Below are positions 1 to 12,564 of a stretch of 64,000 bases of DNA, one piece after another (positions within the stretch are counted from its first letter, which is position 1; each line of letters begins with the position of its first letter). The DNA comes from Eutrigla gurnardus (lineage: Eukaryota > Chordata > Actinopteri > Perciformes > Triglidae). A program made the position numbers and the translations under genes. Location: positions 7,420,264-7,484,263 of the forward strand of contig OY741276.1 in assembly GCA_963514095.1 (NCBI GenBank), given 5' to 3'. Below the pieces are notes generated by a model. The model saw only the letters and a program-made list of their open reading frames with translations, searched no databases and was not told the DNA's origin.

Positions 1-911
1 ACAAAGGCGTTATTGTTGGTACGAGGGGGCCTGAGGGGAGGCATGCAGTCTGATTGGTTAAGACTATTGTGTCTCACTTTGCCCATTCTCCCTGTCACTG
101 AGGATGCCATAAAGTGGCTCTCTAATTCTCTATTGCAAGCTGGGGATCATCTGAGGACCTGAGATATTTACAGAAATATTTAGACAAAACAATGAAAGTG
201 TTACTTTACGAGATTTTAAATTTGAAGTGCAGACTGAAGAGACATTCTACAAGATGGTAATTCTTAATTAATAATAAAACGATTTCCTAAAGCCCAAGGT
301 AACATCTTCAATTAATTTTTTTTGTCCAAGCAACAGTCTGAAAACATTCAGTTTGGATTCAAGCAAAAAATGATAAATGACTGAAAAGATTATCAAAATT
401 CTTAGAGCATAATAGAGCATTTAACGGCAATGGGGAAACCCTGTACTCAAGCGTTTATCACCCAAATATGCACAGAAACCATTTGGTAATTTCTTGTTGC
501 GTATTGCCTTTGTAACTAGACGACGATGAGTATTATTTTTGAAAACCTCATCAGTGATCGAGGCTTCGCTGTTACAGACCACTGTTTGCCAGAGAGGAAG
601 TGTTTAATCTCAGCGCAGCTTCTGTCTTGAATTACCCATCATTCCACACAGGAAGCCATCCCTTAGGATTTAGAGCAGCTCATTGGCTGTTAATTGTTTC
701 CTGTTGTACAGAAGTGGTACGATTGGGTCATATGGTGCACAGAGCGCTGTGAACAACACGTTCCTTTGGTTTTGTAATGTCTGTTATGCATGTGTATGTA
801 GGTGAGTGTAATTAACGTACCCCCAATAGATGCATTGATTAAACAGCATTTCTACTCATGAAGCACTCCCACCTATATTACACTTTCTATGCTCCCCCAT
901 AGTGAGTGAGA

Positions 912-968
<57 letters not shown>

Positions 969-2227
969 TAATCTATGCCTGTATATTTCTTTGTGCTGAG
1001 GATGCATGCTGACTGAAATGCATAATGCTGTCAGTGGAGGTTCGGCCACATCCATGAAAGGAACAACTGGTACATAATCACTGTAATAATCACTATGAAA
1101 AAACTCTTTTAATGTGGCTCTTAGTGCTATTCATGAGCAGGACACACGTATGCCCCGCACACACACCATTAATGCTAATAGCGGGGATTAGATGTATACT
1201 TTGTGTAGCATGTCAACGTGTCTGTCATTACCGAGCGGGTGAAAACCTTCAACTGCACCGTAATAACATGCTTGGGTTCAGCCAATCACAGGCTTTTGTT
1301 CAGATTGAGTCATCTACGTGCGAGCGTGTCTAGAGTGAGTGTGACAAGGAGACTCTTGGGTGTTTCGCTGCTATCTTTAGGAGCACTCCAATCTGAAGGA
1401 TTACTGCTGTGGACGTAGGAGGGAACATTTTTTTCTTGGGACCTACCGCTGTGCATTAAATCTGGCTTCTGCCTTACAGTGAGCTAAAAGGACAAATGTA
1501 CTGTAGAGCGAATGCTTGATCATACTCAGCATGGAGGGTGTATAACAGCATGTGGAAAAAGAAAACGTTGCAGAAGAAAGTTAGGTTTTGGCTCAAATAA
1601 TCAAGCCTCTTTTTGTTAAACTGTAGCTGTAGGCTGAACACATAGTTGTGGAATTGCAGCATTAGTCCAACAGTGGAAGTTTTTGAATGGAGCCCAATTT
1701 CCAAACTTTCCCAGAAGATGCTTTTGGCTGGCACCGATGCCACCAGAGCTGAGACATAGTGAAGCGTTGGCTGAGGCAGCACAAGCCGAGTGAAGATTTG
1801 ACATGCAGACACACACACACACGCGCACACAGTTTTAGGCAGTGGCCCTGATCCCAGTGATCCACAAACTGTCCCACCTTGACACCCCCTCATCTTTCCT
1901 CCCCCTTCTCCTCCCTCTTTTCTCCCCCCTGCTGTGGGTCTCCTCCGGCACATGAATGGAAGTCTTTATTCCCAGGAGAACTGGTGGGAAGAACGAGAGA
2001 ACGAGAAACAGGGATTGGGGGGAGGGAGGGGAGGGAGGGGAGGGAGGGGGGAGGTCTGTGAGAGTGGCCACAAGATCAACACAGTGCCTCTTTTCTCCTC
2101 CATCGCTTTTCCCTCCTTTTCCCTGCATCCCCCCTCATCCCCCCCTACCTCCCTCTCCTTCTACCCTGTTTTAAGTGGTGTGGACACAAAGCCATGTTAG
2201 TATTCATGGTGTTTGTTTGCAGAGGAG

Positions 2228-2229
<2 letters not shown>

Positions 2230-2288
<59 letters not shown>
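2230..2288 (+). repeat. (GT)n microsatellite, about 29 units
   Basis: Uninterrupted alternating GT following gaggagct. Intronic in setbp1. Confidence 0.95.
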
Positions 2289-2289
<1 letters not shown>

Positions 2290-2418
2290 AGCTGTCAGAA
2301 ACACAGATCACAGCAAACCCGCGCCCTGAATGGAGCTGGGGGGGAGGGGGGGTAGTTCCCACAGGGGAGAATGGTCAGCTCCAGAAAAGAAAAAAGAAGA
2401 AAAGGAGGGATGTGATAA

Positions 2419-2514
2419 GGGGGGGGGGGGGGGGGGGGGGGGTGCACAAGGCCACAGGGGCAGAAGAAGACAGCATGGTGTCAAAGCCAAGGAGAGAGAG
2501 AGAGAGAGAGAGAG

Positions 2515-2602
<88 letters not shown>
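2419..2602 (+). repeat. Compound repeat: G24, then (GA)14, then (GT)42
   Basis: A 24-base G run at 2419-2442 is followed after about 50 bases by uninterrupted (GA)n at 2491-2518, which passes directly into (GT)n up to 2602. The purine strand could form triplex or quadruplex structure, and the GT part could form Z-DNA; this is inference from base pattern only. Confidence 0.93.
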
Positions 2603-2608
<6 letters not shown>

Positions 2609-2812
2609 TGAATGAGTGTTGGTGACAAGTAGAGAGGGGAAGAAGAGACGGATCATATCAATCATAAGGTTTCGGAGGGAACTAGTTGTTAACGGGTCGA
2701 GGCACCTCTCTTCTTGTTTTTCTGCTGGTCCTCTTCTTCCTCCCTCTCTGCCGCTCTCATTCTTTCAGTAACCCCCTCCCTCCCCATTTCTCCCCCTGTC
2801 TCTCTGTGCCTC

Positions 2813-2848
<36 letters not shown>

Positions 2849-3139
2849 CCTCTTTGTGTGTCTGTCTGGACAGCTGCCCAGTTCCATACACAGGGAAAAA
2901 TGAAACACTCTAACCACCGGGCGTGCAGCCAAATAAAAGGCTGTGAAAAACTATTTGAAGGGCAGCGTGTATGTGTGTGTGTGTCTGTGTGTGTGTGTGT
3001 GTGTCTCTGTGTGCGTGCATGGACTTTGTGTATGTTTGCCGGTGTATATGTGTGCTGGGTTGTGAGATTTGGGTGTGCCTGTTTGGGGTGTTCTTTCCCA
3101 GTATAATGGTGCAGCCAGGGTGCTCTCTGTGCATAAATG

Positions 3140-3140
3140 T

Positions 3141-3212
<72 letters not shown>
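3140..3212 (+). repeat. (GT)n microsatellite, about 36 units
   Basis: Almost pure GT repeat preceded by a degenerate GT-rich zone (2965-3060). Intronic in setbp1. Confidence 0.95.
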
Positions 3213-3215
<3 letters not shown>

Positions 3216-4518
3216 GGAGGGAGAAGTTCCACTAAGAGTTTGAGTTTATTCAACAGTGGAAAACGAGAGGCTGCAGGAGAGGAAAGGACAGGAGGGGCCG
3301 TCACATACCTCCACTCGTGTCAAACTGGAGGGGAGAGGAGTTCAACTTTTTACATTCGGATCTCCGTTTACAGCAGCCTGCTGAGTGTGAACGTTACATT
3401 CAGACACACACACACATGGAATTGTCAGTAAATATATGCTGACTCATTTGCAAAGTGCCTTTCAGTTGGGTGATTGCAGCACTTAGTCACATATTATCCC
3501 TGACCTTATCTGAGGGTTACATCACCAGTGGAAAGGAATGTGCAGCTCCATATCTGCCTGCATTCGCGGTGTTTGCCTTTGTGTGGCTGACTGAGAACAG
3601 TCCATGTTGTTACAGTGCAGACCCAGAGGAAGACAATCCTAGAAATGGTTGTCGACCGAGCTGCAGAGTACGACCCTTAACCCCCGAACACAGCCCTGAG
3701 AGCCTCGAGGGAGGGAGAGTACATCAAATGGGTTCATGCCTTGGATCTCCTTTGTGCTGGCCTTTCTCTTTATCTAAATGTGATCAGAGGGGACTTGTGG
3801 AAGAAGGACAGTATGGAAAAGGTTGACGCTTCCCAGCTCTTGTGCTTGTGGGCTGCTCCAGGGTCAGAGTCCACGGCTGTTGCTGATTTTCCTGACCACT
3901 GCCCCCTGCTGCAGGCCACCAGTAGCACAGTCCCTATTCACACAACACAAGTGTATTGTACAACGAAAAAAACATTGTAATCAATTAGCCAAGTGCAGTG
4001 TTTTTCTGTAGCATTGGAGCAGCCGTGTGGAGACTCCTGAGTTTTACAGTACATGATAAGGACCACACCTCCAGCGATAAAAGGGCAATGCAAAACATGA
4101 AATAGAGAAACGTGCACATATCAACATGCTGAGTAATTATAACAAGCTGTTATAGGAGTTATATGAGTGGCTGGCCATCTGTAGAGAAGGCAGGGAGAAT
4201 AAGGAGTTATTTTCACACCGTGTTGACTCCAACAACCACAGGAGTACCTCGATCCATATGCCTATTATTATCTGCTTGTGTGAATATCAGACAGTGAGTG
4301 TATTTTCCTTTTCCCTTGAATTGCCCCATGGACTGTAAGAGACAGAGAGGGGGGGTGGAGGACAGGGAAACTAAGAACAAAAAGCTGAACTGATGCCAAT
4401 AATCCAACCACAACCAACAGGGAGGGGGTGGTCTGTTTTTGCACTTCTATCTCTAGTAGGAAAGGTGTCCATACCTCCTCTCTTTCTTATCTCTCTGTGG
4501 TGGCTTTGTGGTTCGTTT

Positions 4519-4525
<7 letters not shown>

Positions 4526-4573
<48 letters not shown>
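4526..4573 (+). repeat. (GT)n microsatellite, about 24 units
   Basis: Pure GT repeat after tatatatgt. Intronic in setbp1. Confidence 0.95.
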
Positions 4574-4574
<1 letters not shown>

Positions 4575-6243
4575 TCACTCTTACCACCCCAATCTCCCTG
4601 CCTGTCTCTTTTTTCTGTGCCCTCCTTGAACCTGAAGCAGCAGGTATTTCAGGACAGGTTAAATGAGAAAGCATGTGTGTATCAGGTGTCTGTCATCTTA
4701 TCCTTCTGTGGACTCACAGTCTCTCCTCTCCAGTGTCACTGTGCACACATACATTCACACATATTACAGACACACACACATGCATCTCAGAACTGAAAGG
4801 ATACCATAACAGTGTTCAGTGTTCAGGAGATAAATTAAAGTGTGCATACAAGCACATGCATTTTCTGGGATGGTTAATCATTTACGCCGCTCAGTGTTTG
4901 CTTGTGTGTGTTCAGTGTTTGTTTTCATCCATGTGCTGAGTGTTCACGTGTGGTTTTTTTGCACTGAGTTTGTCCAGCTTGCACCTGGCCATTAATTCGC
5001 ATTTCTGCAGCCGGGTTAGAAGTACCAAATGAGAGTAACTGCCTGACTACTGATGGACAGCAGAAATAGTGATTTAGTGATCGGGAAAGGACAGAAGAGA
5101 TTGCAAGTGACTGATGGAAATGAAGATAGAACAGGACATTGTCAGGCTAAAAGAAGAGATGTAGCGCTTGTTCCTGCAAATATGTGCACTGTGATATGAA
5201 CTGCATTGATTATATGTGGAGCTAACCATCTGGCAAGGTGCTGATCCATCGAGACTAAATTGGTCCGACTGTTTTCATGCATTAGCATTTGGTTTAAGGC
5301 CAGGATTTCATTAAGCCTTTGAAATGTGTATATCTACTGTACAGATGTGTGCACGCCTGTGTGTATATGCTGAGAGGCAGGCCTGTGGTTAGGTTACATC
5401 TCCCTGCAGCGCAGCTGAACAGTGTCCTGTTGCGTCACACTGAGTCTGTTAATAACAGGCTAAACCACAAAGGCCATCCGCTGCTCTATTTCTCATCTTC
5501 CAGCAGTACGCTGATTATGCAGCAGTGATACATTAAGCAGCGTTATGTTGTCTAATACAGTATATCAAGCGATTACATTTTTTCCGTTTTGCATGGAAGT
5601 CAACTGGGTTTTGAGAGATTCAGATTCGTGGCCCTTCACTGGGAAAAGGTAGATACATCGTGCCATAGTGGAGGTTGGGGAGTATGACAGGTTATGTTCC
5701 AGTTGTGAACTGCAAAACAGAGTTGTCATCAATAAAGAAAATAAACAGTTTATCATTTTGGGTCCAGGGCAGTCGGGAACAGGGCTGAGCTATGCTACTG
5801 TGTTTGATTCTGTGTGAATTCAGACACTCCCAACTCCATCCCCCCAGCTCTCACAGCATGCTACATCCTTGCCACAGGAATTTAATTGCTCTGTAAACAA
5901 GCCCTTTGTTTTGTTGCACACTGTTTGCTCATGCACACAAGATGTATTCAAAGCTTCAGTCCTGCCGTGAAAAGACAAGAGTGTTGTATCGGAGCACAAC
6001 AAATCACTGATTTGATATGCGCTGACAAAAAGAAACCGAATGCGGAACTGGATGCCGCACGGCATACGTATTATTATCACTGTAGAGATAGGTTGATGTT
6101 GTGAAGACAGGAAATAGGGTTGTCATAGTTTTATGATAACATCATTCACATCATATCATTTGCCTAACCGTGCAGCTACAGTACTGTCTTGTGATTGCAG
6201 TTATTTGTAACCAGTCTACGTTTCTCTTTTCTGTCGTCTCCAG

Positions 6244-9200
6244 ACCTACGAGCGCCAGTTCAGAATGCCTGAGCAGAGAGAAGGAGGCCTGCTGCAACTA
6301 CTGGGAGATCACGCTCCGCCCAAACACCAGCTTCGCGGCTCCCTCCCTCCTGCACACACACTACCACACTCGCAGCAAACACAGCATGCCCTCACACAAC
6401 AATTTCAACACGCTCATGCACATCAACACCAGATCAATCCCGACTGGATCACATCTACAGCACCTTCTGCATCACCAGCCAATCCTGCAGATTCTGAGCC
6501 AGCCAGAGAACTGGCAGCAGCCAGTAGGAGCTCGTTGCTTGATCCATCCCAACCTTTCTCACGAACTGCAACACGAAGCCCCTCACCTCAGAGATCCCTG
6601 ACTCCAGACCTGCAGTTGCCAGTGGTTACAGATGCCAGTATTCTCAACCTGACCTCTCTCAGCAGGTATGTATCGTTCATGAACATAAATTCATGTTGCA
6701 CTGGGGATGGAAGAAATTCAATGCTGCATTGTAATTTAATGTTGCAACATTATATATTTAATATATTTTTAGGACAGTAATTCCTTTTTTATTTGTCTCA
6801 TTTGCTCCAATAATGAACATTTAGAGTGAGAAGTGAAAATACCATTTCATTTGACACAATTATAATTCAAGTTAGGTAATAAATAAATAGCAGGATATCT
6901 AAAAATAAAATATCATAGCTCAACTGTCACACATAAAATTGTGTTCTGGTCTACTGGTTCTGGTTGTATAGCAAAAAGACATTCAAAACATTATTTCTCC
7001 GTCCCTCCATTCCAATTCTTTTCTCTGTATATATCTCTTCCAGGGGGAGGGGGTTGCAAGAGGTCAGCGAGCAGCTCTTTGGGAACATCAAGAGGAAGTA
7101 CGGCAGGAAGGACTCCCAGAGGATGCTCTGTAATCCCCACGGTGCAGATACACCTTGGGGAAGACAGCCAGAAAAAGGATCGGAGAGCCCAACTAATTCA
7201 GAGGAGAGGCAGAAGTACAGGCAAGAGGAGGCAGCTGAGCGGTTCCATGAAGAAAGAGAGGAAAGGAGAAAAGAGGAGAGAGAGCGAGCCATTGCTGGGA
7301 TGAGAGGAGATGAAGAAGACAGAGGGATGCCCATGCTGACAGAGGAAGGGAAGGGAAGAAAGAGGCGGAGGAGGCCTTCTTTTGACGAGTCATTTCCTGC
7401 ACCGGAGCAATTACAGCAACGGCAGGACTCTGACACAACGGAGAAGCACCAGCCTGGGCCCCCAGAACCCAAAGTAGCACATAAGATGGAGACTCACAAA
7501 AATGACTCTCGACTCACAAATCACACAGATGTCAATAGAGAGAGGACGGAAAAAGCAGAGAGAGCGGATAAAGGCGATAAAAGAGAAAAAGGAGAGAGGG
7601 TAGACAGGGCAGAAAGAGGAGAGGCAGTGATAATCGGATCTGACCCAGAGTCAGCTTTGAGTGCAAATAGGATAAAAAAGAACCCTGTGGGTCGTCCTAA
7701 GATCAGCACAGAGACCCTTAAATACAGAGAGCCTACTCACAATCACACCAACAAAACCAATCTGAACACGAACCCAAGACTCCCGAGCCCGAACCCCAGC
7801 CCAAGGGGCAGCATCAGTCCAAGCCTGAGCCCTAAACCCAGGGCGAACATTAGCCCCAGTCTCAGCCCCAGACCCAGGATGACCTTAACTCCTAGCCCCA
7901 GCCACAGCACCAGCTCCACAGCCAGCTCCAGACCAACCAAGGCCAAGGACAGATGGTCCTACCTGAAAGCTAAAAGCTATGCCAGCCTCGCGTCACCCCA
8001 GAGAGACAACCGGGGAAGCCCCTCGACCTTAGCTGACCCACCCTCAGCCTTCCCCATCACCCCCTCTAGCCCCCTCTACACTAACACTGACAGCCTGACC
8101 GTCCACACACCCATTAAGAGGAAACGGGGACGCCCCAAGAAACAGCCACTCCTAACGGTGGAGACCATCCATGAGGGCACTTCCACATCACCCCCAAGCC
8201 CACTGGCACAGGAAAGCTCTGCAGGGCTGAATCGTAGGAGGAAGATGCACACACTAAACACATTAGTGCAAATGGCCTGCACGACCACCAGCGCCAATTC
8301 TAATAGCCTGAAACTAAAGCGTGGCAGGGGCCCTTCCAGGCCAATGAATAAGATGAAGCTTGGGAAAATGCAGAGCATCCTGAATGAGATCCTTTCAGGC
8401 TCCAATCAGAACGGCACTCTGGCTCTGAAATCATCTTCCGCCCCTGTTACCTCAGCGATGAGTGCGATGGCGTCCACTATTGAGGCTCGGCTTGGAAAAC
8501 AGATAAATGTCAGCAAGAGAGGAACCATCTACATTGGTAAGAAGAGAGGGCGGAAACCCAGAGCAGAAACCCAAGGCTACAACCCTCCCAAGACCACTAG
8601 GGACAAGCCCCCCCTGTCTGTCTCCACATCCAGTCTCTATGAGAGCCCTGTAGTGCCTTCTGCCACCTTGTCTCCCAGCTCCAGTGCTCCATCATTAAGA
8701 ACCAGCCACTCTGATGCCACTATGCCCAGTTTGCAGCCCATCTCAGCCCTACCCTCCAAGCCACCAGGCAGGAGCTTCCTCTCTGGGGGCTGGAAACTGT
8801 CTCCTCCACGCCTTCTGGCTAATTCACCTTCACACCTGTCAGAGGGGGCATCAGTGAAGGAGGTGACCCTGTCCCCCATCAGCGAGTCCCACAGTGAGGA
8901 GACTATTCCCAGTGACAGTGGGATTGGGACGGACAACAACAGCACCTCAGATCAAACTGAGAAGGGCCCCGCCTCTCGACGCAGGTACAGTGCACTGCTG
9001 ATACAATTCTTTACATTATTTTAACCTTGTTTGTATTTCAGACTGATATATATTCACACATGTGATTTTATATTTCATGTTGTTTTCATACAGGTACTCA
9101 TTTGATCTGTGTGGATTTGAGGCTGCCGAGGCAGCAGCTGCGGAAGCATCCAACAGGGGCAGCAGAGTGCGCTGTGAGCGGCAAATAACTGCTGTTGACA

Positions 9201-12200
9201 ACTTCCTGTCACAGCAGGAGAAGAAGCAAAAACATCATCGACGGAAGAGGAAGTGCCTCCAGAGCCGGGATCATCTTCACTTTCTTTCTGAACTGGAGGA
9301 GGTCAGAGACACTATAATACATTCTGCCTAACCTTTAACCAGGAACTGTAATGGGTGCATTGTATAGGATGTGTTTTTTCTAAAATGTTTCCTCTTTTCA
9401 ACCCCCCTGTAGGTTGTGTTAAAGCTCCAGCAGCTACGAGTGTCTCATAGACGATACACCTGTTACCCCCAGCAGCCATATCCCTCCATTTTCCGCCTCA
9501 ACTTCCATCATTACTATCCTGTTACCTACGACTCTTACCCATGTGAATCCAGCTCGTACCTCCGCAGGAGTGCCGACCTGAAGGCTAAGAGGAGGCGCGG
9601 CCGTCCAGCCAAAGCCAGCGAGCCAATCACATCGAAGCTGCCTTTTGTTCAAGGATATGGTTATCCGCTGCCAGGGGGTAATTACTATGCAGCACCGTAT
9701 GCGATGCCTTACGCACCTCCTCTGAGTCTGGGCTACTTTCCCACTGCTCCCCCATATTACCTGCCCCACCACTCGCTAGGACCCGCACCTCCTTCTCCAT
9801 TCATGAGGCCTGCCGTGCCCCCTCCCAAGGTATTCCACTCCAATGGACACTCAAAACTCCAACCAGGGGCTAAGCTTCGCAGTGCCAGTGGCCCACTCCA
9901 GGGTCCCTCTGTGAGAGGAGAGGGTCTGGGGTCCTTGGGCGGTGGTAATGCAGGTGGTCTTGCTGGGGTTCGCCTCCATAAGAGGAAGCACAAGCACAAA
10001 CATAAGCACAAGGATGAACCCTTCCTTTCACTGCGAGACCGACAGGAGTTGGGAGGGCTCTTCAGTGGAGCTAAGACCAACGCACGTCTCAGCATGCTAA
10101 GTGACAGGAGGGACCTGGCCAGTCAGGGGTCTTCAAAGCATCTGGAGAAGCAGAGGGGCAACGGTAGAGGCTCAAGCCTGGGATCCAGCTTAGGGATGTT
10201 TGAGACGGACCGGCTGTCCACACACTCTCTCGCCGACAGTCAGTTCCACTCCCGTCAGACTCGGCAGCCAATAAACAGCTTCATGAGCAGCTACAGTAGC
10301 CAATCGCAGAGGTCAGAGTCAGCGTCTGACCTCTTTTTGGGATCACGTGAGGACGAGTGCGGAGGGAGGAGCAGGAAGACGAGACTGACTGTGTTTGGAG
10401 ATCAGGGCTTAATGTCATTCCAAACTGCCAGGCCGGAGCCAGGACAGATGAACAACTGCTCCAGTCCTTCCCACACCGGTAAGAACCACTTACATTCGGA
10501 TGACCTGTTCATTTTCAACCTACACCGCGTATTTACTAAGGAGTGCACTGCCGTGATCAGAAAACATGACTTACTTAATTTGATGATGTGTTGGAGGTTT
10601 GAGGTTAGCCTAAATTGCAATGACCGCCTGTTGCTTGCTTGTCTTTATCTAACCAGCTCACTTATGGGTAGACTTCCTGTAGCTACCTCACAATAAAAGG
10701 CACCCGTGGTTCACCTGTGGAAAGCTTCCGATATAAAGCATCAGCAGGGAGTGTTTGGCTGACAACAACAGTGGCTTAACACGGAAAAGGACCTCATTAC
10801 AGATCAAAGGAGTTCACATCGTAAAACACAGAGACGCCTATCTCTTGGAGAAAAGTAATATTAGTGAAACAGAACTACGACTAACCACTGAGAAGTCACT
10901 GCATCACCTTTAGCCAGTGATGTTGAAAACAGCTTGGACGAGTGCAAACACATCCAGTGCTCTCTGCAATGAGGGAGCTGTACACACTCTACAGTGAAGC
11001 ACAAGATGCTACACTTGTGTTTTGTCTCTTGGCGTAACAAGTCACTAATAATAATCTTAACCTGCCATGGTTGCAAAACGGTTAAAATAGCCAGATCAGG
11101 AGCATGTCTGCAAACATAATTGGTGTTCAATATATTATGATGTTCATTAGTGATAACAATCAAAGTTAACAGGGTTTTCCCATTTTAAACGAAGATGGAA
11201 GCACGCCATTGTCAAGGTGATTTTCTATTTTATAAATATGCTTTGTACAGCATTATCAGGACTTGAAGCAGACAAAGAGGCGGGGTCGCCCAAAATTCTC
11301 ACTTCTAAACTAATGCGTATTTGAGTACATTTTGTATTCTGCTGTCTTTGAGCACATCTGGCTGGGGATAGAGAGAACGTAATGCATGGATGGAGACGAC
11401 TATAATTCACCAATCTCTCCTTCCTCCCCTCCCTCACTCCCTCCCTTCCCACTCTCCTGCCAATGCCTTTGCCAGAGATATATTATTCACACAGTGTGAT
11501 TTATTTTCTACAGACACGCCGTAAAAGGCCCTTGCCTGTGTTAAAAGAGCTGGCTGGCAGCCAGGGGTTTAATGACTGGGGCCTAGTCCAGTGGTGGGGA
11601 GGAGAAGCCAGGGGCTCGGTTAGAATACACCCCCCACCCCAGGGGATCCAGGACGGATGACTCATATACACACTACCCCCCCACCCCCCCAACCTCCCAC
11701 CGCCACCCTCTACCCCCACATGTCTCTCCAGTGTTGTGCCTCTACCACCTTCCATGTCCGTTTTCCCCCTGTGCTGCTACTGCAGTTCTTGCAGGTTTCC
11801 TTCGTTGCCTCTTTCCCACAATCCATACTCCGACTTCCCCTCGTCCCCCTCCCCCTTATATCTTTCTTTTCCTTCTTCCCTTTCTTCCTCTTTCTGCTTT
11901 TTCCCTTGTCTCCCCTCCCCCTCGTTCCCCCATTACCCTCTCTTTTCCCCATTCTCCCTGCCCCTCCTCTAGCATGACTTACTGCCTCACTTCACAGCTT
12001 TAGCCCAATTAAAACATAGGCATACACATGCATGCTGCACAACCATACATATATACATAGACCCACTATGATACACACACAATTAGGTAGATCCCCGTCC
12101 ACAAGCGGATACGGATGCAAAGTCATACTATTGTGTGAGCATGCAACTGTGAATTTGTAAATGATTCCTCGCTACCACTGCATCGTAGAGATTGACTCTT

Positions 12201-12517
12201 TATGCATGTATGTGTCGGGGATGTGTAATCAGCAGGTCTCACTGCAGCTGACACCAATCTCTCAGATGCATATTTGCATAAAAGCGTGCCTGAATTAGTG
12301 GGAATAGTTGTGTGTTACACGACTTGCGTGCACTTTCATTCAGCGAACCACTCACTTTAACCAATCTGAAAGCTTGTCTGTGATCATGTATCTGTGTGTA
12401 GTAGTGACTTCCTATTCCACAGAGAAACAGGTCCTCAGTGCTATACGGCCCCTCACACTGCTGAAGGTCACTGGTTTTATGTTCCGTGTATGCAGCTCAT
12501 AAATTTCTGCTACTTTG

Positions 12518-12564
<47 letters not shown>

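Larger units (their letters stand above)
1..6243 (+). other. setbp1: Intron of setbp1 (3' part), rich in microsatellites
   Basis: No coding exon is recognisable before the acceptor at 6241-6243. The expected upstream human block (KLKIQTTKRAKKPP and the CPPEIKITIKQS region) is not found in any frame, so this is intron. It holds long (GT)n tracts at about 914-967, 2230-2288, 2518-2602, 2965-3004, 3140-3212 and 4526-4573, a 24-G run at 2419-2442, a (GA)n tract at 2491-2518, a (CT)n tract at about 2815-2848 and a purine-rich GGGA stretch near 2016-2052. The long open frames here are translations of these repeats. Confidence 0.7.

Noticed and set aside
2175..2665. Open frames of Cys-Val or His-Thr repeats around GT tracts (also at 3000, 24800-25385, 28584, 30113 and 33376)
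   Set aside because: They are translations of (GT)n/(CA)n microsatellites, open in several frames on both strands, with no homology or splice context.
6170..6601. A second open frame across the setbp1 exon at 6244-6665
   Set aside because: The frame used in the joined protein (TYERQFRMPEQ) aligns with the human YERP region and keeps splice phase; the other frame does neither.
6951..7480. Minus-strand open frames opposite the setbp1 large exon
   Set aside because: They are shadows of a low-stop, biased coding exon on the plus strand.
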